A stretch of DNA of 5,361 nt from contig JASLHP010000034.1 of NCBI GenBank assembly GCA_030149625.1, forward strand, positions 1 through 5,361, in the 5' to 3' direction. This document shows, in pieces, positions 1-5,359 of the stretch; position 1 is the first letter of the stretch; each line of letters begins with the position of its first letter. Both the position numbers and the translations under genes were made by a program. This stretch comes from Solirubrobacteraceae bacterium. GTDB lineage: Bacteria > Actinomycetota > Thermoleophilia > Solirubrobacterales > Solirubrobacteraceae. The notes under the pieces were generated by a model. The model was given only the letters and a program-made list of their open reading frames with translations, was not told where the DNA came from and did not search any database.

Positions 1-296
1 ATGACACCGTGCAGATCAAGCTGCCGGCCGTGATCTCCGTCGGCGACGCGATCAACGAGCCGCGCTACCCGTCGCTGAAGGCGATCATGGGCGCGAAGAA
101 GAAGCCGCTGGACACCGTCACCGCGAGCGACGTCGAGATCGACGCCGCGAAAGTCGGCGGCGATAACTCCGCCGCGCAGTGGGTCGCCGCGAAGGCGCCG
201 CCCGCGAAGGCCGCCGGGGAGATCATCGAAGACGAGGACACCGGCGAAACCGTCGAAAAAATCGTGGCTTGGCTCGACGAGAGGAAGCTGATCTAG
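1..296 (+). CDS. etfB: Electron transfer flavoprotein beta subunit, C-terminal part (5' end outside window)
   Basis: Beta subunit of the ETF heterodimer, which carries electrons from acyl-CoA dehydrogenases and other flavin dehydrogenases to ETF:quinone oxidoreductase. Only about the last 98 codons are present; the usual protein is about 250-260 residues, so the upstream part lies before base 1 and the frame is open to the edge. The visible part contains the end of the family signature (PAVISV) and the conserved recognition-loop stretch NEPRYPSL followed by KAIMGAKKKPL. The Leu codon at 75-77 aligns with human beta Leu195, known to dock into partner dehydrogenases. The AMP site and most of the fold are not visible, so a bifurcating and a plain ETF cannot be told apart here. 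The GTG at 9-11 is an internal valine, not a start. The TAG stop at 294-296 directly abuts the etfA ATG, indicating one operon and coupled translation. Confidence 0.95.
   Translation, partial: DTVQIKLPAVISVGDAINEPRYPSLKAIMGAKKKPLDTVTASDVEIDAAKVGGDNSAAQWVAAKAPPAKAAGEIIEDEDTGETVEKIVAWLDERKLI
282..287 (+). promoter_or_regulatory. Shine-Dalgarno site of etfA inside the end of etfB
   Basis: AGGAAG lies 9 bases before the ATG at 297, within the last codons of etfB. It supports the ATG at 297 as the etfA start even though there is no intergenic space between the two genes. Confidence 0.7.
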
Positions 297-1277
297 ATGC
301 CGAACATCTTGGTTTACGCGCTGCACTACGACGGCGCGATCAACAAGAACTCCCTCGGCGCGGTCTCCGAGGGCGCGAAGCTGGCCGCGGAGCTCGGCGG
401 CGAGGCGCACGCGATCCTGCTGGGCGAGAACGTGTCGCAGGAGCTGGCCGCCTCGCTCGGCAACTACGGCGCCAAGAAGGTGCTCGTCGCGGAGGGTCCC
501 GAAGGGCTCGCGCAGCCGCTCGTCGACGCGATGGCGGCGGCGATCTCCAACGGCGGCTACTCCTACGCGCTGTTCGGCGGCGGCCTGCTCGGCTTCGAGA
601 TCGGCGCCGGCCTCGCCGCGCGGCGCGGCGCCGGCGTGGCGATGGAGGTCACGAACGTCCGCGCGGAGGGCGGCGAGCTGATCGCCGAGCGCCCGATCCT
701 CGGCGACTCGGCGATCTCCGAGATCAAGTATCGCTCCGAGGTCGGCATCATCATCGGCCGTCTGAACGCGTTCGAGATCAAGGAGAGCGGCGCCGGCGCC
801 GCTCCGGTCGAGCAGCTCGGCTTCGAGCTCTCGCCGCAGGCGCAGCAGGCGACGATGCTCACGCGCGGCGAACAGCGCGGCGCGGACGTCGACATCGAGG
901 GCGCGGACATCCTCGTCGCCGGCGGCCGCGGTCTCGGCAAGGCCGAGGGCTTCCAGCTCGCCGAGGACCTCGCCGCGGCGTTCGGCGGCAACGCCGCCGT
1001 GGCGGCGACCCGCGCGGTCGTGGACGCCGGCTGGTATCCCTACGCGGCACAGATCGGCCAGACCGGCAAGACCGTCTCGCCGAAGCTGTATCTCGCGGCG
1101 GGCATCTCCGGCGCGATTCAGCACAAGGTCGGCATGCAGAGCTCGGAGAACATCGTCGCGATCAACAAGGACGCCAACGCGCCGATCTTCGAATTCTCCG
1201 ACCTCGGCATCGTCGGCGACCTCAACAAGATCCTGCCGAAGCTCACCGAAGCGGTGAAGGCAAAGAAGGGGGGCTGA
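297..1277 (+). CDS. etfA: Electron transfer flavoprotein alpha subunit
   Basis: FAD-binding subunit of the ETF heterodimer, 326 residues, a normal length for the family. Residues 1 to about 185 form the N-terminal alpha/beta domain that packs on the beta subunit. From about residue 200 (ADILVAGGRGLG, 203-214) comes the FAD-binding domain. The complete ETF-alpha C-terminal signature is at 264-290, starting LYLAAGISGAIQH and ending NIVAIN. Positions equivalent to FAD contacts in human ETF alpha are present: R239 (TRAVVDAGW), T256 (GQTGK), H276 (IQH), N290 (AIN) and D308 (GIVGD). One change is visible: the residue before R239 is Thr where the human protein has Ser. The ATG follows the etfB stop with no gap and has a good Shine-Dalgarno site, so the two subunits are probably made in equal amounts. 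It acts as a soluble cytoplasmic carrier feeding the oxidoreductase encoded next. Confidence 0.97.
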   Translation: MPNILVYALHYDGAINKNSLGAVSEGAKLAAELGGEAHAILLGENVSQELAASLGNYGAKKVLVAEGPEGLAQPLVDAMAAAISNGGYSYALFGGGLLGFEIGAGLAARRGAGVAMEVTNVRAEGGELIAERPILGDSAISEIKYRSEVGIIIGRLNAFEIKESGAGAAPVEQLGFELSPQAQQATMLTRGEQRGADVDIEGADILVAGGRGLGKAEGFQLAEDLAAAFGGNAAVAATRAVVDAGWYPYAAQIGQTGKTVSPKLYLAAGISGAIQHKVGMQSSENIVAINKDANAPIFEFSDLGIVGDLNKILPKLTEAVKAKKGG

Positions 1278-1279
1278 AA

Positions 1280-1363
1280 GTGAGCGCGAAGCGCGAGCGG
1301 TCAACGTCGGCGGGATGCCGCGCCCACATTCGACGCGCGGGGCTGGATGCCCCGCGGAGCTGA
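1280..1363 (+). CDS. Possible 27-codon ORF between etfA and the ETF-quinone oxidoreductase gene
   Basis: A GTG at 1280-1282, two bases after the etfA stop, opens a 27-codon frame ending with TGA at 1361-1363, one base before the ATG of the next gene. A purine stretch AGGGGG (1267-1272) lies 7 bases upstream and could pair with the anti-Shine-Dalgarno sequence using one wobble. The predicted peptide is strongly basic (many Arg, one Cys) and resembles nothing I recognise. If translated, its role is more likely to carry ribosomes to the next start and open the hairpin at 1336-1356 than to make a functional peptide. Open frames of this size arise easily by chance at high GC, and the purine run also fits the Lys-Lys-Gly-Gly end of etfA, so confidence is low. 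Confidence 0.2.
   Translation: MSAKRERSTSAGCRAHIRRAGLDAPRS
1336..1356 (+). promoter_or_regulatory. GC-rich hairpin abutting the ribosome-binding site of the ETF-quinone oxidoreductase gene
   Basis: CGCGGGGC (1336-1343) and GCCCCGCG (1349-1356) are perfect reverse complements around a 5-base loop, giving an 8-bp stem of only G-C pairs. The last stem base is the first base of the GGAG ribosome-binding site (1356-1359). There is no T-run after it, so it is not a typical intrinsic terminator. It could limit ribosome access, or protect or mark a processing point in the etfBA-oxidoreductase mRNA. Weaker 4-bp stems lie upstream at 1284-1294 and 1308-1320. The structure is seen in the sequence; the function is inferred. 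Confidence 0.4.
1356..1359 (+). promoter_or_regulatory. Shine-Dalgarno site that decides the ETF-quinone oxidoreductase start
   Basis: GGAG lies 5 bases before the ATG at 1365. The alternative in-frame ATG at 1347 sits in the loop of the 1336-1356 hairpin and has no comparable site, so 1365 is preferred and the protein is 581 rather than 587 residues. Confidence 0.55.
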
Positions 1364-1364
1364 C

Positions 1365-3110
1365 ATGTCCCACGGCGCTTCCAGCAACGGGAAGGTCGCA
1401 CCGGCGGCCTTCCCGCCCCCGGTGGACTCGCGCAAGGAGTTCATCAAGCGCGGCCTCGACGCCGAGGACGAGTTGATCGAGGTCGGCGTCGCGATCGTCG
1501 GCGGTGGCACCGCCGGCCTCGCCTGCGCCAACCGCCTGCTGCAGCTGCTCGCGGACGACCCGGAGACGATGGAGCGCCTCGGCGAAGTTCCCGTGGCGGT
1601 CGTCGAGAAGGCCAAGACCTGCGGCGGGCACAACTTGTCCGGCGCCGTCATGCGCCCAGGCCCGCTGCAGGAGCTGTTCCCTGAGATGACCCGCGAGGAG
1701 TGGCGCAAGGAGGGCTTCGCCTTCGGCGAGGTCACGAAGGAGGCGGTCTACATGACCCCCACCTCGAAGATCAAGCTGCGCATTCCCACGCCGCCGCCGT
1801 TCAAGAACCACGGCAACGAGGTCATCTCGGTCTCGGCGTTGGCGCGCTTCCAGCAGCGCCAGGCGGAGGACGCGGGCGCCTACATCCTGACCGAGACCGC
1901 CGCCAGCCAGCTGATCGTCGAGGACGGCCGCGTCGCCGGCGTGCGCTCGGGCGACAAGGGGCGCGGCAAGGACGGCGAGCCACTCGGCAACTTCGAGCCC
2001 GGAACCGACATCAAGGCGCAGGCCACGGTTCTCGCCGAGGGCTGCTGGGGCCACCTGACGGGCGCGGCGATCAAGGAGTTCGATCTCGCGGCCAACCGCG
2101 AGCCGGCGGTCTGGGAGCTCGGCGTCAAGGAGGTCTGGAAGGTCGCCAAGCCGCTGGATCGCTTGATCCACACGATCGGTCCATGGCCGCTGCACATCTC
2201 GTCCAAATACGGGCAGATCGGCGGCACGTGGATCTACCCGATGAAGGACGAGAAGACCGGCGAGGATCTCGTCAGCATCGGCTTCGTCGTGGACCTCGAG
2301 TACGCCGACGCGACCACCTCGGCGCACGACCTGCTGCAGCTGTTCAAGCTGCACCCGCTCGTCAAAGGCATCCTCGAGGGCGGCGAGCGCGTCGCCTGGG
2401 GGGCCAAGGCGCTGCCGGGCGGCGGCTACTGGTCGATGCCCAAGCTCTCGATGCCCGGCGCCGTGCTCGTGGGCGACGCCGGCGGCATGGTCGACACCGC
2501 GGCGTTGAAGGGCGTCCACCACTGCATCATGTCGGGCAAACTCGCCGCCGAGTCGATCTATGCGGCGCTGGTCCGAGGCGAGACGTCGTTCGAGTCCTAT
2601 GAGCAGGCGATCGAGGACTCGGGCGTCGGCAAAGAGCTCTACGAGGTGCGCAACACGCGTCAGCCCTTCCAGAAAGGCTTCCTGCTGGGCGGCCCGCTGG
2701 TGAACCTCGCGATCGCCACCAAAGGCAAGCTTCCGCCCGGACGCCTGGCGTGGCATCGCAACGACGACAAGCCGATGTTCGTCGGCGACACCAAGGACCG
2801 CTATCCCAAGCCCGACGGCAAGTACACGTTCGACAAGCTCTCGTCGGTGTTCATCACGGGCAATGCCACCCGCGACGACGCCCCGAACCACATCCGTGTG
2901 CGCAAGCACGTGCCGCGCGAGATCGCGGAGACGTGGCGCTGGATGTGTCCTGCGGGCGTGTACGAGATCCCGGACGACGCGCCGGAGCACGGCGACGTCG
3001 ACGTGATCGTGAACTACACCAACTGCGTGCAGTGCGGCGCGATCACCGCCAAGGGCGGTCGTCTGACGACGCCCGAGGGTGGCGACGGGCCGCTGTATCA
3101 GCTGACCTGA
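1365..3110 (+). CDS. Electron transfer flavoprotein:quinone oxidoreductase (ETFDH/FixC-type) with a three-cysteine cluster site
   Basis: Membrane-associated flavoprotein that takes electrons from reduced ETF and reduces the quinone pool (probably menaquinone in an actinobacterium; inference). It has 581 residues from the preferred ATG. After about 40 residues of leader comes the FAD-binding Rossmann motif VAIVGGGTAG (G46, G48, G51) with the ribose-binding acid E81. Family blocks follow: CGGHNLSGAV (from C86), PPPFKNHGNEVIS, GKDGEPLGNFEPG and VLAEGCWGHLT. The second FAD motif is VGDAGG with D371. The C-terminal iron-sulfur region has CPAGVYE (C528) and NCVQC (C554, C557), then PEGGDGPLY near the end. 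The canonical fourth ligand, which would make CxxCxxC, is Ile560, so only three of four cysteines are present. The gene lies 87 bases after etfA and belongs to the same functional unit. No transmembrane helix is evident, as expected for a monotopic family. An alternative start is the ATG at 1347. Confidence 0.93.
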   Translation: MSHGASSNGKVAPAAFPPPVDSRKEFIKRGLDAEDELIEVGVAIVGGGTAGLACANRLLQLLADDPETMERLGEVPVAVVEKAKTCGGHNLSGAVMRPGPLQELFPEMTREEWRKEGFAFGEVTKEAVYMTPTSKIKLRIPTPPPFKNHGNEVISVSALARFQQRQAEDAGAYILTETAASQLIVEDGRVAGVRSGDKGRGKDGEPLGNFEPGTDIKAQATVLAEGCWGHLTGAAIKEFDLAANREPAVWELGVKEVWKVAKPLDRLIHTIGPWPLHISSKYGQIGGTWIYPMKDEKTGEDLVSIGFVVDLEYADATTSAHDLLQLFKLHPLVKGILEGGERVAWGAKALPGGGYWSMPKLSMPGAVLVGDAGGMVDTAALKGVHHCIMSGKLAAESIYAALVRGETSFESYEQAIEDSGVGKELYEVRNTRQPFQKGFLLGGPLVNLAIATKGKLPPGRLAWHRNDDKPMFVGDTKDRYPKPDGKYTFDKLSSVFITGNATRDDAPNHIRVRKHVPREIAETWRWMCPAGVYEIPDDAPEHGDVDVIVNYTNCVQCGAITAKGGRLTTPEGGDGPLYQLT

Positions 3111-3205
3111 GCGAGGTCGAGCGGCGCGCTCGTGTCGGAGACGGAGACGCCGCTAGCGAACGTCGCAGCGAAACCCGCGCCCGCTTTGGGTGTTACGAGC
3201 GTGTA

Positions 3206-3871
3206 ATGAAGCTCTTGTCCACCCCCGGGCACGCCTCGCGCATCCGCCTGCCGCGTCCGTCCGCCACGCTTGCGTGCGCCGTGGCGATGGCGTGCCTCGT
3301 GCTCGCGCCGGCCGCACTGGGAGACACGGCGTCCACGCCGGCAACGACACAGCTCACCGCGGTGGCAGTGGGAGCCGTGACCGGCGAGAGCAGCCAGCCG
3401 ACGCTTGCCAACGGCAGGTCGACCGCTTCGGCGACGCTCGAGCAATGCGCCACGGCCACGATCCCACAGACGGAACGCGCTGCCACGTTCGCCGGCGAAA
3501 TGACGTCAATCCCGGGTACGGCGCGCATGGAGATACGCGTCGACCTCGAAGAGCGGACGGCGGCAGCGCTGCCGTACCGCACCGTGACGGCGTCCGGGCT
3601 CGGGGTGTGGCACAGCTCGGCCGCGGGCGTGAAGGTCTTCGCGCACATCCAGCAGGTGACGAACCTGTCGGCGCCCGCTTCCTATCGCGGCGTGCTGCGC
3701 TTTCGCTGGCTGAACGCCAAGGGACGCCTGCTCAAGGCCGCGGTGGCGCGCACCGCCAGCTGCGAACAGCCGGCGCCGCTTTCCGAAGCTCCCAGCGCCG
3801 CCGGCGCCAACCCCGCTGGCACGGGCTCCACGGGCTCCACGGGCACTGCGACGACCGCGACCGCGAGCTGA
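3206..3871 (+). CDS. Predicted secreted protein of unknown function
   Basis: A 221-residue protein I cannot assign to a named family. Residues 1-20 are basic, 21-38 hydrophobic, and a Sec signal-peptidase site is likely after ALG (37-39), before D40. C24 and C30 lie inside the hydrophobic stretch and do not fit a lipobox, so a lipoprotein is unlikely. The mature part has just two cysteines, C81 and C186, placed at either end of the central domain and able to form one disulfide. The central part (about 78-186) alternates hydrophobic and polar residues, with stretches such as YRGVLRFRWLNAKGR near its end, suggesting a beta-sandwich or Ig-like fold (inference). Residues 187-221 are a low-complexity Pro/Ala/Gly/Ser/Thr tail with GSTGSTGT. 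I recall similar unnamed exported proteins in Solirubrobacterales but cannot verify this. The ATG is the only sensible start: no start codon occurs between it and the preceding gene in this frame, though its Shine-Dalgarno site is weak. The gap upstream is 95 bases. Confidence 0.75.
   Translation: MKLLSTPGHASRIRLPRPSATLACAVAMACLVLAPAALGDTASTPATTQLTAVAVGAVTGESSQPTLANGRSTASATLEQCATATIPQTERAATFAGEMTSIPGTARMEIRVDLEERTAAALPYRTVTASGLGVWHSSAAGVKVFAHIQQVTNLSAPASYRGVLRFRWLNAKGRLLKAAVARTASCEQPAPLSEAPSAAGANPAGTGSTGSTGTATTATAS
3821..3847 (+). repeat. Short 9-bp tandem repeat coding the Gly-Ser-Thr tail
   Basis: ACGGGCTCC occurs twice in tandem (3821-3829, 3830-3838), followed by a partial third copy, ACGGGCACT. 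It encodes the TGSTGSTGT part of the secreted protein tail. The length could vary by slippage without breaking the frame. Confidence 0.6.
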
Positions 3872-3891
3872 TCGCGGCGCGCGGCTCGCGG
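3861..3891 (+). terminator. Possible U-tail-less terminator spanning the stop codon of the secreted-protein gene
   Basis: CCGCGAGC (3861-3868) and GCTCGCGG (3884-3891) are perfect reverse complements around a 15-base loop, and two further pairs (T-G and G-C) can extend the stem inward. The TGA stop (3869-3871) is in the loop. There is no T-run, so this would be a hairpin-only terminator of the kind proposed for actinobacteria, or simply a GC-rich inverted repeat by chance. Its place between an unrelated gene and a possible rpmE promoter favours termination. Confidence 0.35.
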
Positions 3892-3896
3892 CCCGC

Positions 3897-3902
3897 TAGA
3901 AT
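3897..3902 (+). promoter_or_regulatory. Possible -10 element for rpmE
   Basis: TAGAAT matches the TATAAT consensus at five of six positions and stands out in very GC-rich sequence. It ends 9 bases before the rpmE ATG, which would put transcription start within a few bases of the ATG and give a leaderless or nearly leaderless mRNA. No convincing -35 box is seen about 17 bases upstream. Confidence 0.4.
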
Positions 3903-3911
3903 CGAGCGACG

Positions 3912-4145
3912 ATGAAGACGGACATTCACCCCAAATACATCGCCGCGCACGTGCGCTGCACCTGCGGCAACGAGTTCATCACGCGCGCCACGCAAGAGGA
4001 GCTGCACGTCGAGGTGTGCTCCAACTGTCATCCGTTCTACACGGGACGGCAGAAGCTCATGGATACGGGCGGGCGCGTAGAGCGCTTCCAGCGCAGGGTC
4101 GCGAAAGGCCGACTGCACTCGGCGCAAGCCCGGTCAGCACAGTAG
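3912..4145 (+). CDS. rpmE: 50S ribosomal protein L31, zinc-binding (C+) type
   Basis: Small protein of the large ribosomal subunit, located at the central protuberance and bridging to the 30S head. It has 77 residues, slightly longer than the 70-residue E. coli protein. It opens with the family pattern MKTDIHPKY and carries both zinc-ligand pairs, C16/C18 (CTCG) and C36/C39 (CSNCHPFYTG), then DTGGRVERF. All four cysteines mark the zinc-containing form, which in other bacteria is replaced by a zinc-free paralogue under zinc starvation; no paralogue is in the window. The C-terminal 15 or so residues are a basic, low-complexity extension. Only a weak GAG precedes the ATG, consistent with the near-leaderless start suggested by the -10 element at 3897. 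The DUF1385 gene follows after 4 bases. Confidence 0.97.
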   Translation: MKTDIHPKYIAAHVRCTCGNEFITRATQEELHVEVCSNCHPFYTGRQKLMDTGGRVERFQRRVAKGRLHSAQARSAQ

Positions 4146-4149
4146 TCCG

Positions 4150-5274
4150 ATGGCAACCGCCGTGGCCGATCCTCCGGCGCCGGCAGTGCTGCGAGAGGAC
4201 GACGGGGAGCTGAGCGCTCAGCGCGACGCGCCCGTCGGCGGGCAGGCGGTGCTCGAGGGCGTGATGATGCGCGGCGTCTCCAATTGGGCGGTCGCCGTGC
4301 GCAAGCCGAGCGCGGAGCAACTCGAAGAGGACGCGCGCGCTTCTGAGGATCCCGCGCTGGGCGAGATCGAGGTCACCACCTACCCGCTCGACTCCGCGAT
4401 GAAGCGCCACCGGCTGCTGCGGCTGCCGATCGTGCGCGGCGTCGTCGCGCTCGGAGGCTCGATGGTGATCGGCTTCCGGGCACTCGAGATATCCGCCAAC
4501 GCGCAACTGCCGCCCGAGGAAACGAAGTCCGCGGCAGAACAGTCGCCGCTCGCCGCGGACGAGCCGGAGACCCAGGCGGACGAGCCGGAGACCCAGGCGG
4601 ACGAGCCGGAGACCCAGGAGATCCCGCGCGCGGTATGGGCCGGCACGGTCGTCCTCGCGGTCGCGTTGGCGATCGTGTTGTTCTTCCTGATCCCCGTCGG
4701 CCTGACGAGCCTGATCAAGCATCAGCTCGGCTCCTCGATCCTGTTCTGGCTGGTCGAGGGAGTGATCCGCACCAGCCTGTTCCTCGGCTACATGCTGCTT
4801 CTGTCTCGCGTTCGCGACCTGCGGCGCGTGTTCGAGTACCACGGCGCCGAGCACAAGACGATCTCCTGCTTCGAGGCCGGGCTGCCGTTGACTCCCGCCA
4901 ACGCGCAGCGCTTCTCGCGGCTGCACCCGCGCTGTGGGACGAGCTTCCTGCTCGTGGTGATGATCGTCGCGATTTTCGTGTTCGCGCCGATCGGCCTGCC
5001 GGCTTGGTACTGGCTGATGGCCACGCGCGTGCTCGGCGTGCCCGTGATCGCAGGCATCAGCTTCGAGCTGATCAAGTTCGCCGGGCGCAACCGCAGCAGA
5101 GGCTGGGTGCGCGCGGTGATGTGGCCCGGCCTGAAGCTGCAGCTTCTGACCACGCGCGAGCCGGATCTCGATCAGCTGGCGGTCGCGATCGCCTCACTCG
5201 AGGCGGTGCTCGCGCTGGAGACGCCCGGCGAGCTGTCGGCCGCCGATCTCGTCGGCGTCGAGGTCGTGGCCTGA
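4150..5274 (+). CDS. DUF1385 (YqhQ-type) membrane protein, putative metal-dependent enzyme
   Basis: 374-residue member of the DUF1385 family (B. subtilis YqhQ type), whose biochemical function is not established; databases often label it a metal-dependent enzyme. The N-terminal hallmark VGGQAVLEGVMMRG is at 29-42, followed by AVAVRKP. The second conserved block has YHGAEHK (230-236) and HPRCGTSF (259-266). H231, E234, H235, H259 and C262 are plausible metal or catalytic residues (inference). Hydrophobic segments at about 163-185, 196-218, 267-290 and 294-310 indicate an integral membrane protein. Residues 136-156 are three identical copies of ADEPETQ, forming an acidic linker just before the first transmembrane segment and adding to an already long protein. 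It starts 4 bases after the rpmE stop without a clear Shine-Dalgarno site, so it is probably translated by coupling in an rpmE operon. In related genomes prfA often follows, but the window ends first. Confidence 0.92.
   Translation: MATAVADPPAPAVLREDDGELSAQRDAPVGGQAVLEGVMMRGVSNWAVAVRKPSAEQLEEDARASEDPALGEIEVTTYPLDSAMKRHRLLRLPIVRGVVALGGSMVIGFRALEISANAQLPPEETKSAAEQSPLAADEPETQADEPETQADEPETQEIPRAVWAGTVVLAVALAIVLFFLIPVGLTSLIKHQLGSSILFWLVEGVIRTSLFLGYMLLLSRVRDLRRVFEYHGAEHKTISCFEAGLPLTPANAQRFSRLHPRCGTSFLLVVMIVAIFVFAPIGLPAWYWLMATRVLGVPVIAGISFELIKFAGRNRSRGWVRAVMWPGLKLQLLTTREPDLDQLAVAIASLEAVLALETPGELSAADLVGVEVVA
4555..4617 (+). repeat. Perfect 21-bp tandem repeat, three copies, in frame within the DUF1385 gene
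   Basis: Three identical 21-bp units occupy 4555-4575, 4576-4596 and 4597-4617, each coding ADEPETQ. There are no silent differences between copies, which points to recent expansion by slippage or unequal recombination. The sequence then changes to a Glu codon and the membrane segment. Copy number can change without shifting the frame. Confidence 0.95.
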
Positions 5275-5295
5275 CCAGACGGCCGGGAGCGCTGC

Positions 5296-5359
5296 GCTGG
5301 GCGGCGTCCTCGATCGCTCGTGTGCGGAGCACACTTCGCTCGCTGCGTCCTTGCCCAGC
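5296..5359. repeat. Imperfect nested inverted repeat downstream of the DUF1385 gene
   Basis: The outer arms GCTGGGC (5296-5302) and GCCCAGC (5353-5359) are perfect reverse complements, and a central hairpin GTGTGC-GGA-GCACAC lies at 5320-5334. Between arm and core the sequences do not pair well, but both sides share CGTCCT and CGCTCG words in direct orientation. It may be a transcription terminator for the rpmE operon or one copy of a dispersed palindromic element. The remaining bases from 5275 to 5361 show no gene. Confidence 0.35.

Noticed and set aside
9..11. GTG as the start of a short gene at the left edge
   Set aside because: The frame is open to base 1 and the codon lies inside the conserved ETF-beta signature, so it is an internal valine of a truncated gene.
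1347..1349. ATG as the start of the oxidoreductase gene
   Set aside because: It lies in the loop of the 1336-1356 hairpin without a good ribosome-binding site, whereas the ATG at 1365 has GGAG at 5 bases. It cannot be fully excluded.
179..1363. Long + strand open frame overlapping etfA, very rich in Arg
   Set aside because: It is an out-of-frame shadow of etfB and etfA caused by high GC; the protein is low-complexity Arg/Gly/Ala and etfA is certain. Only its last 27 codons, outside etfA, were considered separately.
3120..3154. 7-bp inverted repeat (AGCGGCG / CGCCGCT) just after the oxidoreductase stop, considered as a terminator
   Set aside because: The loop is 21 bases, there is no T-run, and such matches are frequent in sequence this GC-rich. 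The rest of the 95-base gap shows no clear promoter either.
3202..3207. TGTAAT, a -10-like hexamer at the start of the secreted-protein gene
   Set aside because: It overlaps the ATG itself, so it would start transcription inside the coding region; a weak TTAC/GTAA inverted repeat around it was also judged chance.
3193..3648. Minus-strand frame of 151 codons opposite the secreted-protein gene
   Set aside because: The + strand frame has a coherent signal peptide, cysteine pair and C-terminal tail; the minus frame shows no protein-like features. This is the least certain of the shadow rejections because the + gene is itself unassigned.
4057..4926. Long - strand open frame opposite rpmE and the DUF1385 gene
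   Set aside because: It is antisense to two well-supported genes, biased to Arg/Gln/Asp as expected for the complement, and has no recognisable domain.
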